This document shows positions 17,310 through 25,754 of a stretch of DNA of 64,000 nt, piece after piece (positions within the stretch are counted from its first letter, which is position 1; every line of letters begins with the position of its first letter). The notes below the pieces were generated by a model, which did not search any database, was not told the origin of the DNA, and worked only from the letters and a program-made list of their open reading frames with translations. The DNA lies in assembly GCF_033344935.1 (NCBI RefSeq), contig NZ_JAWPMM010000001.1, positions 2,528,001 through 2,592,000 of the forward strand, in the 5' to 3' direction. The DNA is from Reichenbachiella sp. (GTDB taxonomy: Bacteria > Bacteroidota > Bacteroidia > Cytophagales > Cyclobacteriaceae). Both the position numbers and the translations under genes were made by a program.

Positions 17310-19109
17310 ATGTCTGAATATTACTCTCGACGAAACCTTGACTTTCTACTTAAAGAGGTGTTTGACCTTGAGTCACTCCTAAAACTTGATGACTATAAAA
17401 AGCATGATTTGGACGGGGTGAAAATGATTTTGGATGCCGCCGGTCAATTGGCTGATAAAGAAATGAGGCCTTTCAATCAAGAGATGGATCGCCAGGATCC
17501 TCAATTGGAGGGCGGAAAAGTGAAGGTGCATCCACAGATTAGAAAATTGCTAAAGAAATTTGGAGAGGGTGGATGGATTTCTGCGAACGCCAATGAAGAA
17601 GTAGGGGGGCAACAGTTGCCTATTTTAGTGTCATCTTGTGCACAGTTTATCTTCGGCGCTGCTAACTACTCTGCTAGTGTTTATCCTTTCTTGACGGCAG
17701 GTGCTGCGCGTCTTATTGAGGAACATGGGTCGGAGCAACTCAAGAATACTTATGTTCCAAAGTTGTATAGTGGAGCATGGCAAGGAACTATGGCCATGAC
17801 AGAGCCTGATGCAGGCAGCTCACTTTCTGATGTGAGGACTTCAGCTGAGCCTCTTGACGATAACGGCACGGTATATAGCATACAAGGACAAAAAATATTT
17901 ATTTCTGCAGGAGATCATGATGCAGTAGGTAATGTGGTGCATTTAATGCTAGCAAGGATTAAAGGAGCTCCAGAGGGCACTAAAGGGTTGTCATTATTTG
18001 TGGTCCCACAAAAGAGATTTACTGAGGATGATCAAGTGGTAATGAATGATGTGACTACTACAGGATTGTATCATAAGATGGGTTACAAGGCGGCTCCGAT
18101 TGTTCACTTAAGTTTTGGAGAAAAGAAGCGCTGTTTTGGATACCTGATAGGAAAGGCAAATGAAGGCCTTTCTTATATGTTTCAAATGATGAATGAGGCT
18201 AGAATTGGCGTAGGGCTCAGTGCAGCTTCTATTGGTTCTGCAGCATATTACGCCTCTTTGAACTATGCAAAGGAACGACCTCAAGGTCGAAAGCCAGACG
18301 AGAAAGATCCTGCATCACCTCAGATTAATATCATTGAGCATAGCGATGTACGCCGCATGCTGTTTTTTCAGAAAGCAATTGTTGAAGGTTCACTTTCTTT
18401 ATTGTTGCAATGTGCACATTATGCGGACATGGCGAAGGCTGGGAAGGAAGAGATCAAAGAGATTTACAGGCTGACGTTGGACCTATTAACACCCGTGGCT
18501 AAAAGTTATCCAAGCGAAATGGGCATATTGTCAACCTCTGCCGCTATTCAGATACTTGGAGGTGCTGGCTATTGTAAGGATTTTCCTTTAGAGCAATACT
18601 TCAGAGAGATGAGAATTCATACCATTCATGAAGGTACTACAGGTATTCATGGAATTGATTTGCTTGGGCGAAAAATCATCATGGGTGGTGGTATTGCTTT
18701 CAGAGCGTTTACGGAAGAGGTTTCCAAAACGATCAAAAAAGTGAAACTGGAAGTCCTGGAGTTATCAAAGTATGGGGAGAAATTGAATGATGCTTTGTTT
18801 AGACTTCAGAATATCACTATGAAGCTTTCTACAATCGCCATGAAGGAGAAAAAAGAAGTTTTCTTAATGGATGCAACACTTTATCTGGAGTTGTTTGGCG
18901 TAGTTGCTATTGGCTGGCAATGGCTATTGCAAGCGATACCCTGTCAAATCGCGGTGAATGAAAATAGGGGAGATGAGTTTTACAATGGTAAGTTACACAC
19001 CATGCGTTATTACTTTGAGTATGAACTACCGAAGACAGAGGCCATTATAGCTAGATTGAATAGTTCAGATCGCTTGCTTCTTGAAATTGACAGCAAAGAC
19101 ATTTTGTAA
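17310..19109 (+). CDS. Acyl-CoA dehydrogenase with C-terminal extension
   Basis: 599 residues, longer than the roughly 380 of simple acyl-CoA dehydrogenases because of a C-terminal helical domain (about residues 460-599), as in the DmdC/FadE-like group. Visible landmarks are AMTEPDAGSSLSDV and GQKIFISAGDHD in the N-terminal and middle FAD domains, NEARIGVGLSAASIGSAAYY in the C-terminal helical domain, and IHEGTTGIHGIDLLGRK, whose Glu is in the expected catalytic-base position. The family oxidises acyl-CoA thioesters with FAD, passing electrons to ETF. It stands alone on the plus strand with a long upstream region; the chain-length preference is not predictable. Confidence 0.9.
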   Translation: MSEYYSRRNLDFLLKEVFDLESLLKLDDYKKHDLDGVKMILDAAGQLADKEMRPFNQEMDRQDPQLEGGKVKVHPQIRKLLKKFGEGGWISANANEEVGGQQLPILVSSCAQFIFGAANYSASVYPFLTAGAARLIEEHGSEQLKNTYVPKLYSGAWQGTMAMTEPDAGSSLSDVRTSAEPLDDNGTVYSIQGQKIFISAGDHDAVGNVVHLMLARIKGAPEGTKGLSLFVVPQKRFTEDDQVVMNDVTTTGLYHKMGYKAAPIVHLSFGEKKRCFGYLIGKANEGLSYMFQMMNEARIGVGLSAASIGSAAYYASLNYAKERPQGRKPDEKDPASPQINIIEHSDVRRMLFFQKAIVEGSLSLLLQCAHYADMAKAGKEEIKEIYRLTLDLLTPVAKSYPSEMGILSTSAAIQILGGAGYCKDFPLEQYFREMRIHTIHEGTTGIHGIDLLGRKIIMGGGIAFRAFTEEVSKTIKKVKLEVLELSKYGEKLNDALFRLQNITMKLSTIAMKEKKEVFLMDATLYLELFGVVAIGWQWLLQAIPCQIAVNENRGDEFYNGKLHTMRYYFEYELPKTEAIIARLNSSDRLLLEIDSKDIL

Positions 19110-19123
19110 AATACAGACCTTTT

Positions 19124-19306
19124 TCAGTATAAGCGATATTTCACCCGCTTCACTCTTTTCTTGTGTTTATCTCTTTTCGGATGGTAGGCAAAGATTCTTT
19201 TCTTTGGTTTTACTACTGTGATTTTTGAGCTGCTGCTACAGCTTGAAAAAGAGAGACCTGCAATAAAAATAAAAGCAGATAATAGGATTGAAAATAATCG
19301 GTTCAA
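19124..19306 (-). CDS. Small basic lipoprotein
   Basis: 60 residues. A hydrophobic signal segment (ILLSAFIFIAGLSF) ends in a lipobox-like SSC, followed by a serine run and a very basic tail rich in KKR and HKKRVKRVKY. It is a plausible real gene on the strength of the lipoprotein signal, and lies convergent to the acyl-CoA dehydrogenase. The function is unknown; tiny basic lipoproteins of this kind are common in Bacteroidota. Confidence 0.5.
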   Translation of the reverse strand: MNRLFSILLSAFIFIAGLSFSSCSSSSKITVVKPKKRIFAYHPKRDKHKKRVKRVKYRLY

Positions 19307-19330
19307 ATGAAAATAGAATTAAAGGTGCAT

Positions 19331-19356
19331 AAAAAAAGCCTCATAATTTGAAGCTT
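19331..19356 (-). terminator. Rho-independent terminator at the end of the signalling cluster
   Basis: On the minus strand AAGCTTCA and TGAGGCTT form an 8-bp stem (one T-G) with the 5-base loop AATTA at 19336-19356, directly followed by a run of T residues (A run at 19331-19335 on the plus strand). It lies 37 bases past the stop of the small gene at 19393. Confidence 0.6.
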
Positions 19357-19392
19357 TCTGTGTTTCTTATTTCTGAATAAATCAGCCCCGCA

Positions 19393-19635
19393 TTAGGAGA
19401 TTTTTTCAAGCACTTCTTTAGGGAAAGTGATTTTGTAAACGGTATCCAGAGAATTACTAAAAAGCTGAAACTCTTCTTCTCCGAAAGTAAGGTCGGGGGC
19501 GGGGTCCTCCAAAGCATTGAGCTCGAACCCTCTATCTCTCATTTCCGGGAGAATTTTAATAATGATTCTTTGCCATGCTAAAGGCGTTATGCTCTTATTG
19601 CACCAATTCTTCAATGTCAAAACCTTAATCTTCAT
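19393..19635 (-). CDS. Hypothetical small protein downstream of the PP2C response regulator
   Basis: 80 residues, soluble, with no signal peptide. It has a helical N-terminal part (NWCNKSITPLAWQRIIIKIL) and an acidic centre. It lies 34 bases after the response regulator-phosphatase gene and ahead of a good terminator, so it is probably the last gene of that operon. It does not resemble the SiaC phosphoprotein that one might expect here. No family recognised. Confidence 0.5.
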   Translation of the reverse strand: MKIKVLTLKNWCNKSITPLAWQRIIIKILPEMRDRGFELNALEDPAPDLTFGEEEFQLFSNSLDTVYKITFPKEVLEKIS

Positions 19636-19669
19636 ACGGAGCCGCTTTTATACTGCAAATATTGTTAAA

Positions 19670-20950
19670 TTAAATCTTAATTCCCATAACCATAATGTCA
19701 TCGGTCTGTTTTTCTTCACCTTTCCATTCGGTTAAAACTTTTTCAAGCATATCTCTTTGCTTGTCCATGGGTTTATCCAGACCTGCTTCAATACTTTCGG
19801 TCAGTCTGGCTACTGTAAATTTCTTATTGCCTGGGCCACCAAATTGATCCTGGAAGCCATCAGAGAACATGTAGAATGATGTTTCTCCTTTAGTATAGGA
19901 AAGTTTATGCGTAGTATAGTTTCTTTCTTGATCTAAATACCCTCCCAATGAAATTCTATCTCCTTTGACGGTCTTTATTTTTCCATTCTCAGAGTAAAGT
20001 AGATTCTGTTGTGCACCAGCAAAGTATATATCAGAATTGTCTTCATCAATAATCATGATACTAGCATCCATCCCATGATGATTGTTGTTCTCAGACTGAT
20101 TGAGAATGTCTTGGATGCCAATATTCAAATTGTCTAAAATTTCACCGGCATCTGTGATTTCATGCTCGTAAACTATTTGGTTGAGTAGAGATTCGCCAAT
20201 CATACTCATCAATGCACCAGCCACGCCATGTCCTGTACAATCCACAGAAGCTATGAATTTATAATTAGCTTCTTCTGATTCAAACTCAGCAAACCAGTAG
20301 AAGTCACCACTAACCACATCTAGTGGCTTGAACAATATAAAGAAGTCGGTAAAAGCTTCTTTAATAGTTTCTGGAGACATTAGCATAGCGTTTTGAATGG
20401 TCATAGCATATTTAATACTATCCATCAGGCGCTTGTTCACCTCTGCTAGCTCTTTTGTACGTAGCTCAACTTTTTCTTCAAGTCCACTATTAGCTTTCTC
20501 TAGTTGGCGAATCAGCTTCATTTTATCACTCTTCAATTCATAGGCTTCCAAAGCTTTATCAATGGTAAGCTTCATTTCGCCTTTGTCCCATGGCTTTGTG
20601 ATGTATTTGTAAATACCGCATTTGTTCACGGCCTTGACAATCGCCTCGATATCCGCGAAACCAGTAAGGATCATGCGGATAACATCTGGAAATTCCGGAA
20701 GTACCTTTTCCAATAATTCTGTACCAGTCATTTCAGGCATTTTCTGGTCAGTGATAAGACATTGGATGTCATGCTCTCTGAGCATTTCTATCGCTTCATG
20801 TCCGCCAGGGGCAGTCAAGACATTATACTCTCTTTTAAATGCCATTCTGAAGATTCGAAGGTTGCTTTCTTCGTCATCTACATAAAGAATAGTGTACTTC
20901 TTTTTGCTTTTGACTGCTGTATCTTCAACTGGAGTTTGAACTTCTTCCAT
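19670..20950 (-). CDS. Response regulator with PP2C (SpoIIE-type) phosphatase output
   Basis: 426 residues. REC domain at about 15-135 with ILYVDDE, the phospho-acceptor in CLITDQKMPEMTG and the conserved Lys in ITKPW. A coiled-coil linker (about 140-185) leads to a SpoIIE/PP2C domain with GDFYWF, VDCTGHGVAGALMSMIG, FSDGFQDQFGG and a final DDIMVMGIKI, together providing the metal-binding aspartates. Such proteins dephosphorylate a partner-switch antagonist when their REC domain is phosphorylated. It sits 20 bases downstream of a histidine kinase gene, its probable phosphate donor, in a cluster with a SiaB-like kinase, which would be the opposing enzyme. Confidence 0.9.
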   Translation of the reverse strand: MEEVQTPVEDTAVKSKKKYTILYVDDEESNLRIFRMAFKREYNVLTAPGGHEAIEMLREHDIQCLITDQKMPEMTGTELLEKVLPEFPDVIRMILTGFADIEAIVKAVNKCGIYKYITKPWDKGEMKLTIDKALEAYELKSDKMKLIRQLEKANSGLEEKVELRTKELAEVNKRLMDSIKYAMTIQNAMLMSPETIKEAFTDFFILFKPLDVVSGDFYWFAEFESEEANYKFIASVDCTGHGVAGALMSMIGESLLNQIVYEHEITDAGEILDNLNIGIQDILNQSENNNHHGMDASIMIIDEDNSDIYFAGAQQNLLYSENGKIKTVKGDRISLGGYLDQERNYTTHKLSYTKGETSFYMFSDGFQDQFGGPGNKKFTVARLTESIEAGLDKPMDKQRDMLEKVLTEWKGEEKQTDDIMVMGIKI

Positions 20951-20970
20951 GTGTTAGTTTACTTCTAAAA

Positions 20971-22869
20971 TTATGCTTTTTGAGATTCGGAAACTTTTTC
21001 CTCTTCAGAGGATTTATCCATGTGCTTTGGAATCAAGATAGAGAACTCTGTTCCTTTTCCTTCTTCACTATTACAGTAGATGTTTCCGCCGTGCTTTTCT
21101 ACGATACCAAATGTAATAGACATTCCGAGACCAGTTCCAATACCAACAGGTTTGGTAGTAAAGAATGGTTCAAAAATTCTTCTTTTCACTTGCTCTGACA
21201 TTCCAGCTCCGTTATCCTTGATTTTGATCATGACGTGTTGATCCTGATTTTCAGTATATAACTGAACTTCACCATCTTTTCTATCATCTGGAATAGCTTG
21301 AATACCATTATTGAGGATGTTCATGAATACCTGATTCAGCTGACCAGGGAAACAGTTGATGTCCTCAATGGAATCATCATAGAACTTCTTAATGTTGATT
21401 TTGTTTTTAGTTTTATTACGAAGAAGTACCAAGGTAGCATCCAATGCATCGTTAACATTGGCTGGTTTCATTTCCTCTTCATCCAATCTCGAGAATACTC
21501 TCAATCCTTTTACAATCTCAATGGTTCGTACGGCACCTTTTTTAATATCCGATACCAATTCTTTCAAATCACTCAAGAGATCATCATAAGCATACTCTTC
21601 TTTCAGCTCTTTGATTTCGGCTAGGGTAGCCTTATAGTCCTCACTGTTTTCGAGATCATCATATTTCTCAACAATGGAGATCAAATCGTCCAGAGATACT
21701 TTTAATGTGTCAATACCATTGTACACAAAGTTGATTGGGTTGTTGATCTCATGGGCGATACCGGCCGTCAGCTGACCCAGTGATGCCATCTTTTCAGATT
21801 GGACTAACTGAGACTGCGTACTCTTCAGGTTTTCAAGTGTTTGAGTAAGCTCGGCTTTACTGTCTTGCTCCACAGTCAATGCAGATTTTAATTTGTTCTC
21901 TGCAATCATCAATCGTTCCGTCGCTTCGAGCTGCTCTTCAGCAATGTTTCTCATACGCTCCTCAGAGTACTTCACCCGATCGTAAGCTTTTCTCAATTCT
22001 TCCTGTACGAGAATCAGCTTTTCATTGACCTCAATTTGCTTTCTGGAGCTCTTTAATATTTCTTGCTCTGATAGTTTTAATTTCTTGTTTCTCTGCTCTA
22101 AAGCTCGCTGGGAGAGGATGAGTTTCTCATTCACCTCTAATTGTTTCTCAGCACTACTTCTTAGTTCTTCTTCCGATCTTTGCAGCTTCACGAAGGCTTC
22201 ATTTGCCGTAAGGAAGTTTTTGTAAGCGAGATTTACTGCAGGACGGAAAATAAAGGAAGCCTGAATCAATAGTATGGCAATAATAGCTGCAGTGATTACA
22301 TACTCAAACTGGGAGAAGCCGCTCTTATTTGTTTTTGCTTCTATTTGGTAAAGGGCGGCCAATTTGGATGCATCTTCGGCAAACCTTCTTTGGGCATCAA
22401 TATTATCCATAGCTCTTGAAAGAATCAAAACCTTATCATCTTCGGGATCTGTAAAGCTAACACCAAGCACTTCGTTTCCAACATCTCTAATTTCACGAAA
22501 TGAAAGCTCCATTTCAGAAAGCATCTGTGTTGCTTCTTCGGAGTTTTCAGTTCCATTTAATCCGTATTTAGCATCTCCTTTTGTTAGAGCCCTATGAATT
22601 TCATTGAATTCTTCAACAGCGGGTTTTAATCTTCTCTTTACCACATTGAAGTTAGTTTCACTGTTTTTGATCTTATCAAGATTGATTTGAGCAATGTTTT
22701 TTGATATCTCCTCGCTCAATGTGGCCATTCTTTGAGCCAGGTTTACCATTACGGCATCATCCTGATTGACCCGAATGGCGTTTTGTACAATAAATTGACC
22801 AATAAACAAGCCGAGTATGGCTAGTATTAAAGTCAGTATATACGATCGTATCAGGTTATCCTTTTTCAT
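20971..22869 (-). CDS. Membrane sensor histidine kinase with long coiled-coil linker
   Basis: 632 residues. A first membrane helix (about 8-29), a PilJ-like periplasmic helical domain containing NLAQRMATLSEEISKNIAQI, and a second helix near 192-210. The cytoplasmic linker (about 220-345) is a coiled coil with three related segments around QLEVNEKLIL, QIEVNEKLIL and QLEATERLMI, spaced about 35 residues (five heptads). The kinase core follows: H-box SLGQLTAGIAHEINNPINF, N-box NQVFMNILNNGIQAIPD, G-boxes DNGAGMS and GTGLGMS. The signal is unknown. It precedes the REC-PP2C gene by 20 bases, and the pair probably acts as a two-component system. Confidence 0.9.
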   Translation of the reverse strand: MKKDNLIRSYILTLILAILGLFIGQFIVQNAIRVNQDDAVMVNLAQRMATLSEEISKNIAQINLDKIKNSETNFNVVKRRLKPAVEEFNEIHRALTKGDAKYGLNGTENSEEATQMLSEMELSFREIRDVGNEVLGVSFTDPEDDKVLILSRAMDNIDAQRRFAEDASKLAALYQIEAKTNKSGFSQFEYVITAAIIAILLIQASFIFRPAVNLAYKNFLTANEAFVKLQRSEEELRSSAEKQLEVNEKLILSQRALEQRNKKLKLSEQEILKSSRKQIEVNEKLILVQEELRKAYDRVKYSEERMRNIAEEQLEATERLMIAENKLKSALTVEQDSKAELTQTLENLKSTQSQLVQSEKMASLGQLTAGIAHEINNPINFVYNGIDTLKVSLDDLISIVEKYDDLENSEDYKATLAEIKELKEEYAYDDLLSDLKELVSDIKKGAVRTIEIVKGLRVFSRLDEEEMKPANVNDALDATLVLLRNKTKNKINIKKFYDDSIEDINCFPGQLNQVFMNILNNGIQAIPDDRKDGEVQLYTENQDQHVMIKIKDNGAGMSEQVKRRIFEPFFTTKPVGIGTGLGMSITFGIVEKHGGNIYCNSEEGKGTEFSILIPKHMDKSSEEEKVSESQKA

Positions 22870-22894
22870 AGCAGGTACGCTTTTGTTTAGTTAA

Positions 22895-23458
22895 TTAAGC
22901 AGCTCCTTTACTCTTAAGAAAAGAGAACTGGTTTTTTCCTTCACTGCTATTTTGCAGCGATGCATTTGAGGATCCTGAACCCAGAATCTTTTTCTTTCGC
23001 TGCTTAGTGAAGTAGTCTTCTAGTTTGGATTCAAAAAATTTCAAGGCGAGGGCAATGATAAGCATGACGCCTATTCCCACATAGTTGCTTCCATTGGCCC
23101 AACTGTCAATGATTGGCTCTAAGAACAATTGCTCAGAAATGAATAAAACAACAAAAACGCCAAAAAGTATTCTTGTTGCTTTTTTACCCATGGTCATTTT
23201 ATCCAATTGGTCGATGGTAACTTCTAATTCCCCATTCTTTTTATGAATTTCTACATTTTGACTCTTAATTTTTTGGTTAGCGTGGTCAAGTTTTTTCTGT
23301 AGTCGGTCACTTATTCTGGTGATAACTTTACTTTGATCGAGTAGGTCTTTGTAATGCATAGCAATTCCTACCGCGTCTTCAAGGTTAACGTCCTTCTTTT
23401 TAACTTTTCCTACATACTCCGAAAGTATCTTTTGCTCTTCGTGATAAAGTTCTTTCAT
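22895..23458 (-). CDS. Coiled-coil protein with two membrane helices
   Basis: 187 residues. The N-terminal two thirds are charged and helical (including KKLDHANQKIKSQNVEIHKK), followed by two hydrophobic segments (ILFGVFVVLFISEQLFL and YVGIGVMLIIALALKFF) and a basic, serine-rich tail. It lies between the SiaB-like kinase gene and the histidine kinase gene on the same strand, so it may be a membrane adaptor of the signalling module. No named family is recognised. Confidence 0.7.
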   Translation of the reverse strand: MKELYHEEQKILSEYVGKVKKKDVNLEDAVGIAMHYKDLLDQSKVITRISDRLQKKLDHANQKIKSQNVEIHKKNGELEVTIDQLDKMTMGKKATRILFGVFVVLFISEQLFLEPIIDSWANGSNYVGIGVMLIIALALKFFESKLEDYFTKQRKKKILGSGSSNASLQNSSEGKNQFSFLKSKGAA

Positions 23459-23563
23459 TTCAGTTTAAATATTACTATCTGTCTCCCCACTTACTCCCAG
23501 TCCCAAGCCTGATGTATGTATTGAATGTCTGTTGTTAACTATAATATTCATATTAATTGAAGC

Positions 23564-24211
23564 TTAAGATGCTTCAGCTAATTTTTTCTCAATTTCTCTA
23601 GGTACTCTTATTTGAAAAGTAAAATAAGAGTATTCATTATTTATCTGATGAAACTCATAGGTGAGTTTTTGGCCAGTTTTACGTGCAATTTCTACAAATC
23701 CAAGACCTGCAGTTCCTTTGTCAGAAAATTCTCCGTTGTAAAGGATCTCCTTATATAATTTCTTTAAGCCATCTTTATCTAAGGCGTTGATACTATCAAG
23801 TTTAGATTGAATGACATTGATTTTGCTGTTAGGGATGAAGTTTCCAGTCATAATATTGTAAAACTTCTTTCTGGCTGTTACTAACAGTAGGCCAGATTTA
23901 GAATCATAAGTGTCGATCTGATTGGTCTCATCTGCAACCTCATCCATGTGGTGGTACAGGTTCTGAATGCACTCAGTAGCAGCGCCATAAAACTTCTTCT
24001 TTATTAAGCGATCAGTTTCCAGCTCCGAAATCCTACCGTCAAGTGTTTCTATAATAGATGTAACCAGGTCAAAGGTGACCTCCCCCTTGTACATCAAAAT
24101 GATGTTGGTGTCGTAAATGTTTTTATACCGCTTTAATAAATCCATTATTTCAATTTGTCTTCTGGTAGGATGTAAAATAAACTCCAATGAGCTTCTATTT
24201 TTTCTATCCAA
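23564..24211 (-). CDS. SiaB-family protein kinase (HATPase-like)
   Basis: 215 residues from a TTG at 24211; an ATG at 24145 (MDLLKRYKN) would give 193 residues and may be the true start, as SiaB proteins usually begin close to the NIILMYKGEVT strand. GAATECIQNLYHHMDE is the N-box helix and GTAGLGFVEIARK the glycine-rich ATP lid of a GHKL fold. In Pseudomonas SiaB phosphorylates the partner SiaC and the PP2C phosphatase SiaA reverses it, controlling a diguanylate cyclase. Here the PP2C role would be filled by the REC-PP2C protein downstream. No SiaC homologue or GGDEF gene is in the window. Confidence 0.75.
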   Translation of the reverse strand: MDRKNRSSLEFILHPTRRQIEIMDLLKRYKNIYDTNIILMYKGEVTFDLVTSIIETLDGRISELETDRLIKKKFYGAATECIQNLYHHMDEVADETNQIDTYDSKSGLLLVTARKKFYNIMTGNFIPNSKINVIQSKLDSINALDKDGLKKLYKEILYNGEFSDKGTAGLGFVEIARKTGQKLTYEFHQINNEYSYFTFQIRVPREIEKKLAEAS

Positions 24212-24650
24212 AAGTAAAGATACCTGAACAATCAGTAAATCAATAATTTACAAACATAAATTGGATTATTCAAAGAAAATGACTGCTATTTGCTCGATGC
24301 AGAATAAAATGTCTTAACATTCTGGTACAAAGCGCATGATGAAATGCCTTTCAATTCCCTTCTCATAACTGACCAACCTCTGAATTGGTAAATAATTAAT
24401 CTTGAATTTTACCAAGTTTTACCGAGATAACCAAATTTTGATTTTTAATTGTCGCTTTTTTAGGAGTTTTGATGATACAAACTAAGAGTATTACCTATGG
24501 GTAGATTTTTAATTTTTGAAATGAAGCATATCGGTTAAAAAAGTATTTTTTTTGTGTGTCTCTTAATTCGTTTGAAAATTGAAATCAAATAGTTAATCTG
24601 AATGACTAATGGCGATTATTGAATTTTACCAATATTGGAGAATCCGTAGA
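24212..24650. other. Divergent intergenic region between signalling operon and TPR-lipoprotein gene
   Basis: About 440 bases without a credible gene. It must hold the promoters of both divergent operons. The only structure seen is a perfect 8-base inverted repeat, TTGGTAAA at 24385-24392 and TTTACCAA at 24408-24415, separated by 15 bases, which could be a regulator site. The rest is AT-rich with several T runs. Confidence 0.4.
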
Positions 24651-25751
24651 ATGATGTCTTTGTGTCGTCTGGTGTCTCTTTCTGTTTTATTGGCCTCTTT
24701 GTTCTCTCAAAGTTGTGAACAGCGAATTGGAAATGCACCTATTCCTTTACTAATGTCTCAAGACAAATATTTGGTGGAATCGGATCTGGTTGAAGATAAA
24801 AAGTTAATAGATTTCGACATCAACGAGTTGATTCAATACCTGAAACTGCATGAAAAAATGGGTTGGGGGGATGTTAATGAGGAAGAAATAGAGGCTTGCC
24901 TAATTGCTTTTGAAAACAATTCGGATTTTTTAGAGTTGGTTTCTGACTTTTATTTGACCAGAGAGAATAAAGAAAAGGCATTATTGTATGCCTCCAAAGC
25001 AGAAGATAAAGGAGCAAATAGCGCTGATTTTTTTAAGAAAAAGGCGAACGTTCATCAGGCTATTGGGGATTATGGTTTGGCTTTAGACTATTTGAATAAG
25101 GCCGTGCGTGTCAATAGCAACGATCCAGATATCTATTTACTAAAAGGGGATGTATACTTGAAACTAGAGGATTCTGCCTCGGCACTGAAATATAAGGAGC
25201 AAGCCTTTTTTCATGATTCAACCAGAAATGATATTGCATTTGATCTGGCTCATATTTATGCTTCCGACAATCAAAATGAGTCGGCTCATTTGTTTGCAGA
25301 CTATTTGATTGAGCAGTCATATGAAGAGCAGTCGTTAAATTTCTTGAAAGTGAGATTGTTAAGAAAGGAAGGTAGACAACTTGAGGCCAATCAACTACTA
25401 ATGGCCATGTTGAATAATGAAGTGACGGAGGCTGGAGAGCAATTAGTGACCTATTTTATGCAACAAAATCTGTATGATTCTGTCATACATTATTCGAAAG
25501 AAGTTTTGGCAAAGGATAGCTTGAATATGGCTGCATTAGAAGCAAAGGCAATATCATTTGATCACAAGGGCTATTTTGCTAGTGCCTTGATGTATTACAA
25601 TCAGATGTTGGCGGTTGATTCTTTGAACAAAGAAGCCACTGAAGGAGTAAGGAAAGTCAACGGAAAAATCGCATATTTGCGCAAATTAAGGGAGCAAAGG
25701 GAAGCTATACCCACTTTTGACTTTGCCACCGAGAAAAAAGAAACGAATTAA
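24651..25751 (+). CDS. TPR-repeat lipoprotein
   Basis: About 366 residues from the double ATG at 24651, which directly precedes a lipoprotein signal (LVSLSVLLASLFSQSC with the lipid Cys in QSC); the earlier ATG at 24609 would put 14 charged residues before it. Several tetratricopeptide units follow, such as KALLYASKAEDKGANSADFF, YGLALDYLNKAVRVNSNDP and ASALMYYNQMLAVDSLNKEA. TPR lipoproteins are scaffolds for protein complexes in the envelope. It ends 3 bases before the ATG of thrS and is probably co-transcribed with it, an association without obvious functional meaning. Confidence 0.8.
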   Translation: MMSLCRLVSLSVLLASLFSQSCEQRIGNAPIPLLMSQDKYLVESDLVEDKKLIDFDINELIQYLKLHEKMGWGDVNEEEIEACLIAFENNSDFLELVSDFYLTRENKEKALLYASKAEDKGANSADFFKKKANVHQAIGDYGLALDYLNKAVRVNSNDPDIYLLKGDVYLKLEDSASALKYKEQAFFHDSTRNDIAFDLAHIYASDNQNESAHLFADYLIEQSYEEQSLNFLKVRLLRKEGRQLEANQLLMAMLNNEVTEAGEQLVTYFMQQNLYDSVIHYSKEVLAKDSLNMAALEAKAISFDHKGYFASALMYYNQMLAVDSLNKEATEGVRKVNGKIAYLRKLREQREAIPTFDFATEKKETN

Positions 25752-25754
25752 TTG

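Noticed and set aside
19393-19635. SiaC-like phosphoprotein
   Set aside because: Position fits, but the length (80 against about 125 residues) and sequence do not match the SiaC family, so it is left as hypothetical.
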